NCBI GenBank assembly: GCA_020427155.1
Contig: JAGQOW010000031.1
Coordinates: 1-40,426 of the forward strand
From: Planctomycetales bacterium
GTDB lineage: Bacteria > Planctomycetota > Planctomycetia > Pirellulales > Lacipirellulaceae
Direction: 5' to 3'
DNA length: 40,426 bases
A program made the position numbers and the translations under genes. The notes under the pieces were generated by a model. That model worked only from the letters and a program-made list of their open reading frames with translations. It was not told the origin of the DNA and did not search any database. Each line of letters begins with the position of its first letter. Position 1 is the stretch's first letter. Shown here piece after piece: positions 32,342 through 40,426 of this stretch.

Positions 32342-33316
32342 ATGTCGCGCATCAAGCGAATTCTAGTCACCGGCGGAGCGGGCTTTCTCGGCTCGCATCT
32401 TTGCGAACGGTTGGTCGACGAAGAGCACGACGTCATCTGCCTGGATAACTTTTTTACCAGCCAGAAGACCAACGTCCAGCATTTGCTCGCACGACCGAAT
32501 TTCGAGCTGATCCGGCACGACATCACCCAGCCGATCTTTCTCGAGGTCGACGAAGTCTACAACATGGCCTGTCCCGCCGCTCCAGGGCACTACCAATACA
32601 ATCCGATCAAGACGATGAAGACCTCGGTCTTAGGAGCAATCCACGTGTTGGGGCTGGCCAAGCGGTGTCGGGCCCGGGTGCTGCAGGCATCGACGAGCGA
32701 AGTGTACGGAGATCCCGAAGTTCACCCACAGCCGGAAGATTACCGCGGCTCAGTCAACCCGATCGGCCCGCGCGCCTGTTACGACGAGGGGAAGCGAGCG
32801 GCAGAGACGCTGTTTGCCGACTACCATCGTCAGAATCAAGTCGACGTACGGGTTGTAAGAATCTTCAACACCTACGGCCCCCGGATGCACCCGTACGATG
32901 GACGGGTCGTTTCGAATTTCATTCGCCAGGCCTTGAATGGAGAGGACATTACGATCTTCGGCGAAGGTTCGCAGACGCGTTCGTTCTGCTATCGCGACGA
33001 CCTGGTAGAGGGAATCATTCGGATGATGAACAATCCGTCGGGCTTCATGGGACCGATCAATTTGGGAAATCCGATCGAGTTTTCGATTCGCGAACTCGCT
33101 GAGCTGGTAATTGAGATCTCGGGTGCAAAGTCTCAGCTGGTGAAAAAACCGTTACCCGTAGACGACCCGAAGAGGCGCCGACCAGACATTGCGCTGGCTA
33201 AAGAGAAGCTCGATTGGGAACCCCAGGTAGCGCTGCGCGAAGGATTGACGGAGACGATCCGCTGGTTCCGTTCCATTCGCATGGAGGATTACCGCGCTCC
33301 CACGCCGCATTATTGA
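32342..33316 (+). CDS. UDP-glucuronate decarboxylase (UDP-xylose synthase) family SDR
   Basis: An extended short-chain dehydrogenase/reductase that makes UDP-xylose from UDP-glucuronate, supplying a sugar for surface polysaccharide. The 324-residue length is right. The nucleotide-binding motif is GGAGFLGSH (11-19). The catalytic residues lie in [10 protein letters not shown] (Ser/Thr 117-119) and YDEGK (Tyr147, Lys151). [15 protein letters not shown] and [15 protein letters not shown] are typical of UXS proteins. The gene stands alone on its strand between dnaE and the VanZ-like gene. No glycosyltransferase is beside it, so the final glycan is unknown. Confidence 0.9.
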   Translation: MSRIKRILVTGGAGFLGSHLCERLVDEEHDVICLDNFFTSQKTNVQHLLARPNFELIRHDITQPIFLEVDEVYNMACPAAPGHYQYNPIKTMKTSVLGAIHVLGLAKRCRARVLQASTSEVYGDPEVHPQPEDYRGSVNPIGPRACYDEGKRAAETLFADYHRQNQVDVRVVRIFNTYGPRMHPYDGRVVSNFIRQALNGEDITIFGEGSQTRSFCYRDDLVEGIIRMMNNPSGFMGPINLGNPIEFSIRELAELVIEISGAKSQLVKKPLPVDDPKRRRPDIALAKEKLDWEPQVALREGLTETIRWFRSIRMEDYRAPTPHY

Positions 33317-33347
33317 GCGGCAGCGGTCGAGTGATTGGGCAAACGCG

Positions 33348-33764
33348 CTAGATCCAACGATACAGCAGGGGGCGGAAGACCCGAAAAAGCGTAAGGCCAA
33401 TCACGATTCCCAGAATGTCGGCCAACCAGTCCATGCCGTCGCACGTTCGACCAACGGGGATTTGGGTAATTTCGTCGAACGCGCCATAAACGGTTCCGAA
33501 CAGCCAGACAAAGAAGTAATGCAGCGGGCGGAGAATCCCGGTCGAGAATTCCCAGCTTACCAGCAGCGAGATCGTCAGCGTCATATAGGCTGCCAGGTGA
33601 AGCACCTTATCCGAATTGCTAAGGCCGTGATGGCCCGTGAGGGGAATATGCGTGCCGACAAACATCGCCAGGAGGATGAATCCCGTGGCATAGCGGGCCA
33701 CTACCGCGGCGCGACGAAGGCGTTGAGGGGAGGTGACCGTGGAATCTTGCATTGCGAGGCTCAT
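33348..33764 (-). CDS. VanZ-like family membrane protein
   Basis: A 138-residue protein with four hydrophobic helices. The family core is easy to see: GLSNSDKVLHLAAYMTLTISLLVSW, then YGAFDEITQIPVGRTCDGMDWLADILGIVIG, in which the Asp/Glu/Gln/Asp-Trp residues are conserved. VanZ itself contributes to low-level teicoplanin resistance. Most homologues like this are unrelated to resistance and have unknown function. The N-terminal tail is cytoplasmic and basic. The start could also be at the ATG at 33752. It diverges from tadA with 312 bases between. Confidence 0.88.
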   Translation of the reverse strand: MSLAMQDSTVTSPQRLRRAAVVARYATGFILLAMFVGTHIPLTGHHGLSNSDKVLHLAAYMTLTISLLVSWEFSTGILRPLHYFFVWLFGTVYGAFDEITQIPVGRTCDGMDWLADILGIVIGLTLFRVFRPLLYRWI

Positions 33765-34076
33765 CAGTAAGCAATCAACTTTTTCAATAGGATAGTCTAC
33801 CGCGCCGGCAGCAGACGGGGGCTTGAAAAGGGCTGGCTACGGTCCAGGGCATGCGAGACCACTCGCGGTCCGGTGTTTGGAACAGGCCGAAAAGAGCGAT
33901 TTTTGGCTTTCTGCCGATATCGCCTGGAATCGCCAACCACCTGGATTACGCAGGGGATGAGACGAAGGTTCGGCTTTTGTCAGTTTACATCGGACTTACT
34001 GGTATGGCACGATTGGTGTTCGAAATGCTGAGATTCCTAACCTTTATTAACCGGTCTATTAGTTGACGGACCATGG
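33765..34076. other. Divergent intergenic region upstream of tadA
   Basis: 312 bases without a supported gene. A weak -35/-10 pair (TTGTCA 33977-33982, TGGTAT 34000-34005, 17-base spacing) could serve tadA, but the -10 is poor. Nothing else stood out. Confidence 0.4.
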
Positions 34077-34547
34077 ATGCTCTGGATGACTGACGAACAG
34101 TACATGACCATGGCTTTGGGACAGGCCGAGCAAGCCATGGCGGCAGACGAAGTTCCTGTGGGAGCGGTAATCGTAAGAGATGGCGTAGTGCTGGCAGCGG
34201 CCCACAACGGCCGCGAACAACTTCGCGACCCGACCGCACATGCCGAGATGGTAGCTATCACCCAGGCTGCCGCGGCGCTCGACTCCTGGCGACTCGATCA
34301 TTGCACCCTCTATGTCACCCTCGAACCCTGCCCCATGTGTGCTGGCGCCATCGTGCAGGCCCGCATTCGCCGGGTAGTCTATGGGGCAGAGGACCCCAAA
34401 GCCGGGGCGGTCAGGAGTCTCTTTCGGTTGCTCGAAGACATGCGACTCAACCATCGAGCCGAGGTCGAAGCAGGCGTAATGGCCGAACGCTGCGGACAAC
34501 TGTTGACTGATTTTTTCAAACGGCAGCGTTCGCTCGGCAAGAAGTGA
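34077..34547 (+). CDS. tadA: tRNA-specific adenosine deaminase TadA
   Basis: TadA deaminates adenosine-34 of tRNA-Arg(ACG) to inosine. The 156-residue product has the cytidine-deaminase zinc motif: His55 and Glu57 in TAHAEMVAI, and Cys85 and Cys88 in EPCPMCAGA. The N-terminal [30 protein letters not shown] and the [15 protein letters not shown] segment are typical. The first ATG (34077) is annotated. The ATG at 34086 starts the conserved MTDE and may be the real start; neither has a clear SD. It is the first gene of its strand after the divergent VanZ-like gene. Confidence 0.95.
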   Translation: MLWMTDEQYMTMALGQAEQAMAADEVPVGAVIVRDGVVLAAAHNGREQLRDPTAHAEMVAITQAAAALDSWRLDHCTLYVTLEPCPMCAGAIVQARIRRVVYGAEDPKAGAVRSLFRLLEDMRLNHRAEVEAGVMAERCGQLLTDFFKRQRSLGKK

Positions 34548-34886
34548 CCGCCACCTGGGAAGGCGTCTTGCCATCCGGCTGCAAGATGCGCGGGCCGATC
34601 GATTGGACCTCCTGACAAAGTCGGCCGGCAAGCCCCGAGTTTGCGCTTGTTGTGCCGATCGTGACACCTGTTCGGTCGCCGAACGGCGAAAAACTGACCG
34701 ATTGATCTGGAATCGTTGGGTTCGACCCAAATGCTGATTAGCATAGGAGTTAGCCGAGGATCGCTCTGAGAGCAGCAAAGCGAGTCTGGGTTGTTGGTTG
34801 CCCGCCGGAATTGCCGGGAATACGATGAAAGTGCCAGGCAGCGGCGTCTTGGCGTTTGGAACTCTGCGAAAGTGAGGCCTTTGCTG
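34548..34886. other. Intergenic region with clustered small hairpins
   Basis: 339 bases with no gene seen. Three short stems follow one another: CGCCG/CGGCG (34677-34688), TTGGG-TTCGA-CCCAA (34716-34730) and ATGCT-GATT-AGCAT (34731-34744). No T-run follows them. They may be a structured leader of the next gene. The TTCGA loop resembles a T-arm, but no tRNA can be folded around it. Confidence 0.4.
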
Positions 34887-35432
34887 ATGAACATTCAAAT
34901 CAGAACGCTTGGGATCGTCTTGACCGTCGTGGGAAGTCTGGGCCTGGTTGCCGATTCTGCACAGGCACAGTATGGCGGATTCACTTCCAAGAGCTTCATC
35001 AATACCAATAGCACCGCGAGATTCAGTACGAGCCAACTCCAGAGCCAGGTGCGAACGCGTTCGATTCGAAACGACCGTGTTGCGCTGCCTAATCTGGGAT
35101 CTTACCGTCCGCGTTCTTCCTCGAAACCATTTTCCTCGATTTCTCGCGCCCCGACGGTGAGTCCCTATCTGGCGCTGAATAATTCGTTTGATCAGGCGTC
35201 GTCTTACTACACCTCGGTTCGTCCTCAACAGCAACAATACCAGATGAATCAGCAGTTGCAGCGCCAGGGTTTGGCCAATCAGCATCGGCTGAATCAAATG
35301 GCTGCCCGCGGCCCTTACAGCCCGCGCGGCGATGAGGATTCTGCTCCGACAGGGCATGTTGCAGTATTTATGAACTTGGGAACGTATTTGAATACGGGCA
35401 GCTATTTTGCCGGCCCGCCTACGCCCCGCTAA
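34887..35432 (+). CDS. Small secreted Gln/Ser-rich protein
   Basis: 181 residues with a clear signal peptide: MNIQIRTLGIVLTVVGSLGLVADSAQAQ, cut probably after AQA. The mature part is rich in Ser, Gln, Arg and Tyr. It includes a Gln-rich stretch (RPQQQQYQMNQQLQRQG) and the end HVAVFMNLGTYLNTGSYF. No known domain is recognised. The composition suggests a disordered extracytoplasmic or structural protein. The frame extends to 34791, but the signal peptide and GTGAGG upstream fix the start at 34887. A long upstream region with hairpins may be its leader. Confidence 0.7.
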   Translation: MNIQIRTLGIVLTVVGSLGLVADSAQAQYGGFTSKSFINTNSTARFSTSQLQSQVRTRSIRNDRVALPNLGSYRPRSSSKPFSSISRAPTVSPYLALNNSFDQASSYYTSVRPQQQQYQMNQQLQRQGLANQHRLNQMAARGPYSPRGDEDSAPTGHVAVFMNLGTYLNTGSYFAGPPTPR

Positions 35433-35461
35433 GCTCCACTGCGTGGGCATCTCTTAGCGGA

Positions 35462-37129
35462 TCAGCTTTTCAAGCGATTTTGCCGGTAGTATTTCCAGCC
35501 AGGGAGCAAGAAGCTCGCAGCGGAGACCAGCCCGTAGAGCGAGATGCCGTAGGGCCAGCCAGCGTGTTGCATCATCGCCATGGCAATCGCCATCAAGAAC
35601 ATCGCGGCGGCTTGCAGATAAAACGCCCCGGCTAGGATTCCTGCTTTCACGACGAAGACCATCCCGCTGATGAGTCCCAGCACAGGCGACAGCGTCAGCA
35701 CAGGCAGTCCCAGCAGCGACTCGACGACAAACAGCAAGACGACGGCCACGATGCTGCCGCCCCAGGCATGAGCAATGTGGCGCTCGACTGCCGTGACGGG
35801 GCCCGTTCTGCGGCGGAGCGCCCAAAAGATGGGCGCCCAAACGGCGAGGCCCCCGCCCCAGACGGCAAGATAGGGCCAAGGGGTCCCGGTAGCTGGCCAC
35901 ACATCGCGACGAACATGGAGCCAGTTGGTAACCAGGCACAACACAAGCAGCACTGCTGCATGCCACATCCAGAGCAGGCCCCAATTCTCCAGCACGCTGG
36001 CATGGGGCGTTTCGCGAAATACCCGCGCGACAATATGCGTGAACTGGCCGCTGCGCGCCGAGATCGGCTCGCCTGCCAAGAACGCTTGCAGGTCGTCGGC
36101 CAACTCGCCTGCCGACGCATAGCGCAGCTCCGGCGGTTTTTGCAGGCAATGAAGTACGATCATTTCCAGATCGCGACTGACGCGCGGATTCAAGAGCCGC
36201 GGCGGCAGCGGATCCTGCTCGAGCACCATCAAGACAGTGTCCACCGGCGAAGCACCCTGGAGTGGCGGCCTGCCGGTGAGCAAGGCATAGAGAATTGCAC
36301 CCAGTCCGTAAACGTCGGACAAAGGGCCGACCAGGCCCCGACCGCTGGCGGCTTGCTCGGGGGCCATATAGGCCGGAGTGCCCAGGATTGCGCCGGTCTG
36401 GGTCAGCGATACCGTCGTCGTAGCTTGTTTGGCCAATCCAAAATCGGAAACATGCGGCTGGCCGTATCGGTCGAGGAGAATGTTTGCCGGTTTCAAGTCG
36501 CGATGCACCACGCCTGCTTGATGTGCATATTCGATGGCCCGCGCGACAGAGATCATCAACTGGACGGCTTCGCGCTCTGGTAGCGGACCAGCAGCCATCT
36601 TGGTGGCAAGCGTTTGGCCCTCGATCAGCTTCATGCCAAAGTACTGGAAGCCCTCCGCGCTGCCGACGTCGTAAATGGGCACAATATGAGGGTGATCGAG
36701 TTGGGCAGCGGCGGCAGCCTCGACCTGAAACCGAGCTTGCTCGTCCGACGAAGCTTGGGCGCCGCGCAGGATCAGTTTCACCGCTACATCTCGGCCAAGG
36801 CTTTGCTGTCGGGCACGGTAGACTACTCCCATGCCGCCCCGACCGATCTCGTCTCCCAATTCGAAATCGCCCAATTGGCGGGGCGGGCGAATCTCGGCAG
36901 CAGGCGATGGAAAGCCTATCGTGGAATCTATCGGGTGCGGCCGCTGCGCGACAGCGTCGACCACCATCACGGTGCCCCAGAGTTCACGCAGTTCGTCGGC
37001 CAGATGTGGATACTCGGCCGTCAGTGTTTCTAAACTGGGCCGCGTTTTCGATCGAGGTTCCGTGAGTTGGTTAAGCAATGCGGCGAGCTCTTCGTCACGC
37101 TGCGAACGATCGTGTGCGTCGTCCTTCAT
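35462..37129 (-). CDS. Transmembrane Ser/Thr protein kinase
   Basis: A 555-residue eukaryotic-type kinase. The N-terminal acidic stretch (MKDDAHDRSQRDEELAALLNQLTE, through about residue 85) is the segment usually seen before planctomycete kinase domains. Kinase motifs: Gly-rich loop GRGGMG (96-101), VAVK (Lys118), HRDLKPAN (209-216), DFG (229-231) and APEQ. The C-terminal 170 residues have about five hydrophobic segments in place of the sensor repeats found in many planctomycete kinases. The ATG overlaps the stop of the upstream sigma factor gene by the ATGA at 37126-37129. This strongly suggests the kinase controls, or is made together with, the ECF factor. Confidence 0.95.
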   Translation of the reverse strand: MKDDAHDRSQRDEELAALLNQLTEPRSKTRPSLETLTAEYPHLADELRELWGTVMVVDAVAQRPHPIDSTIGFPSPAAEIRPPRQLGDFELGDEIGRGGMGVVYRARQQSLGRDVAVKLILRGAQASSDEQARFQVEAAAAAQLDHPHIVPIYDVGSAEGFQYFGMKLIEGQTLATKMAAGPLPEREAVQLMISVARAIEYAHQAGVVHRDLKPANILLDRYGQPHVSDFGLAKQATTTVSLTQTGAILGTPAYMAPEQAASGRGLVGPLSDVYGLGAILYALLTGRPPLQGASPVDTVLMVLEQDPLPPRLLNPRVSRDLEMIVLHCLQKPPELRYASAGELADDLQAFLAGEPISARSGQFTHIVARVFRETPHASVLENWGLLWMWHAAVLLVLCLVTNWLHVRRDVWPATGTPWPYLAVWGGGLAVWAPIFWALRRRTGPVTAVERHIAHAWGGSIVAVVLLFVVESLLGLPVLTLSPVLGLISGMVFVVKAGILAGAFYLQAAAMFLMAIAMAMMQHAGWPYGISLYGLVSAASFLLPGWKYYRQNRLKS

Positions 37130-37761
37130 GAAGAAGCACCAGCAGGGTCGACGTCTTGGATAACCTCGCGCAGCCGTCGCATGGCGCGAAGATAGCGCAT
37201 GCTGGCAGCTTGGGGCGAAAGATTTAGCACCGTGGCCGCTTCGGCGTTTGTCAAATGCTCGAAGTGTCGCATCAGCACGATTTCCTGGTCTTGCGGATCG
37301 AGTTGCTGGCATGCTGCCTCGAACCGGCGTTGCAACTCGTTCCAGGTGGCGGCAGCCGCAGGGGTCAGCTCCTGGTCGCGCAGCTGCGCCAACAGGTCGA
37401 GCGACGACTCACCGGTGAATTGTGCCACGACCGGCTGCTCGCGATCCAGACTGCGTCTCGCAGCGCCCCGATGTCGACGGTGGGCATCGATCAAACGGTC
37501 TTTGGCCATTTGCCTTAGCCACAGGTGAAACGGCAGCACCGGATCTTGCAGATAGGCCTGCAGGCGGCGATTCGCCTCGATCATCACGTCTTGCACGATA
37601 TCGCTGGCATCGACCCGTCGCTTCAGCATTTGGTCCATCCGCAGGTCGATCATCCGCCGCACCGATTCGCGATGCCGCTCCAGCAATTGATTCACTGCCT
37701 CAGGCTCGCCTTGGCGGGCACTTGCTAGCAATTGCTCGGTGTTTTCTGCGTCGGGCCACAT
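37126..37761 (-). CDS. ECF RNA polymerase sigma factor
   Basis: A 211-residue alternative sigma factor. Region 2 is seen in VDASDIVQDVMIEANRRLQAY with PFHLWLRQMAKDRLIDAHRRHRGAARRS. Region 4 is QLDPQDQEIVLMRHFEHLTNAEAATVLNLSPQAASMRYLRAMRRLREVI, a helix-turn-helix with the characteristic NxSPxAxSMR feature. This fits the planctomycete ECF groups encoded beside Ser/Thr kinases. The kinase gene starts inside its stop codon. No anti-sigma factor is present, so phosphorylation by the kinase is the likely control, an inference. Confidence 0.94.
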   Translation of the reverse strand: MWPDAENTEQLLASARQGEPEAVNQLLERHRESVRRMIDLRMDQMLKRRVDASDIVQDVMIEANRRLQAYLQDPVLPFHLWLRQMAKDRLIDAHRRHRGAARRSLDREQPVVAQFTGESSLDLLAQLRDQELTPAAAATWNELQRRFEAACQQLDPQDQEIVLMRHFEHLTNAEAATVLNLSPQAASMRYLRAMRRLREVIQDVDPAGASS

Positions 37762-38014
37762 GGATTGTCTCGCTAACGCATTGCTGCCGCGAATCGAGCC
37801 TCTGGTCGTACGACTCTGGCATCACTGCTAGTATCGTCTCAGCAGGGAAGGCTGACAACGCGGGAGCGACGAATTTGCTCTTGTGGCATTTCCGAGTGGT
37901 TTGGTACAAGCGGCCCACTTTTCGAAAAACGGTTCTTCTCTTCTACCCAAAATCTGTTCTGTGCCGCTCCTTTGCCTGGGTTGCCGGGGAGTGCGCGAGT
38001 AAGGAAATCTTCCT

Positions 38015-39961
38015 ATGACAGTACGCCGATTGCGCTACGTGGTGGCGCTAGTGGTCATCAGCCTCTTCTGCAATGCTTCGATCAACGTGCCAGGTTGGGC
38101 CGCCGACGGACCCAATCGGCAGTCGCCATCCGACCAGGCAGCAGGAAACTTCGTCGACTCATTGTTTGAGCCGGACGTTCCGCAAGCTGCGCCGCCGAAA
38201 ACCAAGGGGAAAACTTCGCGACACCGTACCGCCAACCGACGTCCAGGCTTGCGCGCCAAACTTGTCAATAATCCCGACACGAGCGACGGTTCGCCAGCGT
38301 TTGCGCTCGTAGACCGTTACGGCGGTGTGCTCCGTTATGTCGAACCAGTCGACAACGTCGATCTGCAAGCGCACTTAGGCACGACCGTAACGGTACGACA
38401 CGATACAGGCGACATCCTGTTGGCGTCGCAATTGGCGTTGCCGCGCAGAAGTCGTACCGGCGGCGAATTGCAGCTGGCGGCTTTTCAGGAACCAACCCCG
38501 GCGGATGAGCCCGAGTCGATCGAGGCAGGCGAACTGGTCGAAGGATCCGCCGACGGCGAGCCGATGTTGGTGCCAGAAGCCGAGGGCCCTATTTATCTCG
38601 ATGAAGGCTATCACGACGGTTACGACGACGGCGGTTTCTACGACGAAGGCATCGACTTCGGCGGCTGTCCCGATTGCGGTCGCGGTGTGGCCGGGTGCCG
38701 GGGCGGGGCCTGCGGTTTCGGCGCTCGCGGCGTGATGTACGTCCATGGCGAGTACCTGATCGGCTGGCTGGAAGGGATGAATACCCCGCCGCTGGTGATT
38801 CAAGACGACAACGGCAACTTCACCTCGCCCGACATCATCTATGGCAACGGCCCGGTGCTGGAAGGCGAACGCCACGGAGGCCGCATCACGTTCGGCATTT
38901 GGCTGGACGACTACGGCAAGTGGGGAATCGAAGGCGACTACCTCGGCATGGGAACGGAAGAAGAGACCTTTTCTGCCGGAGTGAAAGATGGCTTGGGCGC
39001 GCTGAACAACATCTTCATCGGACGGCCGTTCTTCAATGTCCTGGAGTTCGATCGCGACCCAGGAGCGGGGGTCGACATCGTCCCGCGCGGCCGGGCACGC
39101 GAAGACGTCGATACCAACGGGCTGGACGGTACGGTGCGAGTTGATATTCGCAGCGAGTTTCAAACAGCGGGAATACGCTTGCTCCACAATCTCTGCTGTG
39201 TCGATCGCACCCCCCGCTGCGATGGCTGCGGCGACTCGGTGGGCTGCGGCTCGGTCGTCGGTTGCGGTTCGGGCGTCGATTGCCCCATTCGACCGTTGGG
39301 GAGAGTATTCGAACTACTGGCCAATGGCGTCCGGCGTACCGATGTGATCTATGGTTTTCGCTGGGCTTCGCTCGACGAAAGCCTGATTATCCAAGAGGAT
39401 TTGGAGGAGCTTGTGACTCCCAACACGCGATTCCAGATTGCCGACAGCTTCATTACAGACAATGACTTCTACGGCGGCGAGATCGGTTTTCAGACGCAAT
39501 GGGAACGCCGACGCTGGTCGCTCGAGTTGCTCTCCAAGATCGCGATCGGCAACACCCACCAACGTGTCGATATCGATGGCTATACGCTGAACGACGGAAT
39601 CTTGACGGAGAACTTGGATGATGGACGTCGTGGCGGCCTTTACGCGCAGTCTGCCGAAGGCGCTTATGCCGGGAATATCGGGCGCTACGAACGAGACGAG
39701 TTCAGCGTGCTACCAGAACTCGGGTTGACGCTGGGCTATGCAATCACACCCAGGTTGCGGGCAACCGTAGGCTACACGCTCATCTATTGGAGCAACGTGT
39801 TGCGACCAGGCGACCAGATCGACCTGGACGTCAACGGAACCTTGATTCCCAGTGCCGAGGTGGTGCCGATGGTCGTCGCAGGCGACTATCCGCGCTTTGA
39901 ATTCCATCAAACCGACCTCTGGGCTCAGTTCCTAAATGTAGGTGCCGAGTATCGATGGTAA
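38015..39961 (+). CDS. BBP7 family outer-membrane beta-barrel protein
   Basis: A 648-residue planctomycete-specific barrel protein. The N-terminal signal peptide (MTVRRLRYVVALVVISLFCNAS...) is followed by a basic and then an acidic region (to about residue 220) with a Gly/Asp/Tyr stretch. A Cys-rich segment (GGCPDCGRGVAGCRGGACGFGARG) comes next. The barrel part begins with VHGEYLIGWLEGMNTPPLV, the signature near the start of BBP7 proteins, and ends with WAQFLNVGAEYRW, the usual terminal aromatic strand. A second Cys cluster (CCVDRTPRCDGCGDSVGCGS) sits in a loop. SD AAGGAA precedes the ATG. It is divergent from the ECF/kinase operon, separated by 253 bases, so regulation by that sigma factor is possible. 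Confidence 0.88.
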   Translation: MTVRRLRYVVALVVISLFCNASINVPGWAADGPNRQSPSDQAAGNFVDSLFEPDVPQAAPPKTKGKTSRHRTANRRPGLRAKLVNNPDTSDGSPAFALVDRYGGVLRYVEPVDNVDLQAHLGTTVTVRHDTGDILLASQLALPRRSRTGGELQLAAFQEPTPADEPESIEAGELVEGSADGEPMLVPEAEGPIYLDEGYHDGYDDGGFYDEGIDFGGCPDCGRGVAGCRGGACGFGARGVMYVHGEYLIGWLEGMNTPPLVIQDDNGNFTSPDIIYGNGPVLEGERHGGRITFGIWLDDYGKWGIEGDYLGMGTEEETFSAGVKDGLGALNNIFIGRPFFNVLEFDRDPGAGVDIVPRGRAREDVDTNGLDGTVRVDIRSEFQTAGIRLLHNLCCVDRTPRCDGCGDSVGCGSVVGCGSGVDCPIRPLGRVFELLANGVRRTDVIYGFRWASLDESLIIQEDLEELVTPNTRFQIADSFITDNDFYGGEIGFQTQWERRRWSLELLSKIAIGNTHQRVDIDGYTLNDGILTENLDDGRRGGLYAQSAEGAYAGNIGRYERDEFSVLPELGLTLGYAITPRLRATVGYTLIYWSNVLRPGDQIDLDVNGTLIPSAEVVPMVVAGDYPRFEFHQTDLWAQFLNVGAEYRW

Positions 39962-40056
39962 ACTGAGACTCCCCGGGTAGCCGATACAAACTTCACGCGA
40001 GATTGCGCAGCGATCTCTTCCTCCTCAGCTAGCATGCGGATTCGTGAGGTTTTGTT

Positions 40057-40426
40057 ATGGTCCCCTTCGGTTCCAAGTTGCCTAAAACCAGGTCTTTCCA
40101 AGGCTTGTCCTTAGCCAGCCAGCAACGTCCCAAGCTATCGTTCGAAACCTTGGAGCGCCGCGAGATGCTAGCGGCCGACATGGCTGAGATTATTGGCGTC
40201 GTGCGGGCCGACCTGCAAGGCGATGGCGATGCTAGCAACGATGTCGTCGTGGCAGGCGCCATTGCGACGCTCTATCGTGACGGCGGCAACGGCACCTTTG
40301 GCGTCGACGACACGGCCATCGGTTCGCCGGTAGCGACCAATGCTCAGGGCCAGTACCGCTTCGATCAGGTTGGCGCTGGCAAGTATTTTGTCCAGATTTC
40401 TTTGCCGGCAGAGATGCAGTTTCATC
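40057..40426 (+). CDS. Secreted SdrD-B-like domain protein, 3' end missing
   Basis: The frame is open to the right edge, giving the first 123 residues. The N-terminus has a basic run, then RPKLSFETLERREMLAADM, the planctomycete LExRxxLAA-type motif found at the start of many large secreted or surface proteins. After it, GVVRADLQGDGDASNDVVVAGAIATLYRDGGNGTFG...GQYRFDQVGAGKYFVQ is a Cna-B/SdrD B-like Ig fold with the DGxA and GxYxF features. A GAGG SD lies upstream of the ATG at 40057. The protein may be much longer, as such proteins usually are. Confidence 0.85.
   Translation, partial: MVPFGSKLPKTRSFQGLSLASQQRPKLSFETLERREMLAADMAEIIGVVRADLQGDGDASNDVVVAGAIATLYRDGGNGTFGVDDTAIGSPVATNAQGQYRFDQVGAGKYFVQISLPAEMQFH

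Noticed and set aside
34716..34730. T-arm-like stem with TTCGA loop suggesting a tRNA
   Set aside because: No acceptor or anticodon arms can be formed around it.

Overview
The window looks like a chromosome segment from a planctomycete of the Pirellulales type. Four lineage markers support this: a cysteine-rich YTV-repeat wall protein (7863-9317), a BBP7-type outer-membrane barrel (38015-39961), a secreted protein beginning with the planctomycete LERREMLAA motif (40057-end), and an ECF sigma factor translationally coupled to a membrane Ser/Thr kinase (35462-37761). No rRNA, tRNA, CRISPR array, integrase or transposase was found. Genes sit on both strands in short operons and divergent pairs. 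Several starts are GTG or TTG and are decided by a Shine-Dalgarno (SD) sequence.

Layout. 1-3.1 kb: the C-terminal part of a long UvrA with an unusual duplicated extension. 3.1-5.8 kb: a membrane fatty-acid desaturase divergent from a ketoacyl-synthase-fold protein that has lost its catalytic Cys and one His. 5.8-7.3 kb: SmpB and a secreted FKBP isomerase. 7.3-10.5 kb: an upstream region with a promoter, the YTV wall protein with a strong terminator, and a DUF481 barrel. 10.5-12.2 kb: a hotdog thioesterase-like protein, Hsp20 behind a candidate sigma-54 promoter, and the fluoride channel CrcB. 12.4-14.2 kb: PabA/TrpG-type amidotransferase and MoeA. 14.2-15 kb: a membrane protein split by a -1 frame change. 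15-18.3 kb: dxr and an RseP-type protease with four PDZ-like modules, divergent from ftsH (18.6-20.7 kb). 20.7-22.1 kb: tandem paralogous membrane proteins. 22.2-25.7 kb: a small membrane protein coupled to a TfoX C-terminal domain protein, then a large unknown membrane-anchored protein. 26-28.4 kb: M20-type peptidase, BFD-like [2Fe-2S] protein, FHA protein. 28.6-34.5 kb: dnaE, UDP-glucuronate decarboxylase, VanZ-like protein, tadA. 34.9-40.4 kb: a small secreted protein, the kinase/ECF pair, the BBP7 barrel and the truncated secreted protein.

Much of the content is housekeeping: repair, replication, trans-translation, isoprenoids, proteolysis, cofactors and tRNA editing. It is mixed with planctomycete envelope proteins. 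The points most worth a second look are the degenerate ketoacyl synthase, the candidate sigma-54 control region of hsp20 with two tandem palindromes, the frame change on a CCCGGGA heptamer, the hairpin sequences translated inside UvrA linkers, the duplicated UvrA tail, and an 18-bp inverted repeat that supplies the stop codons of two converging genes. All assignments come from reading motifs; no database search was run.
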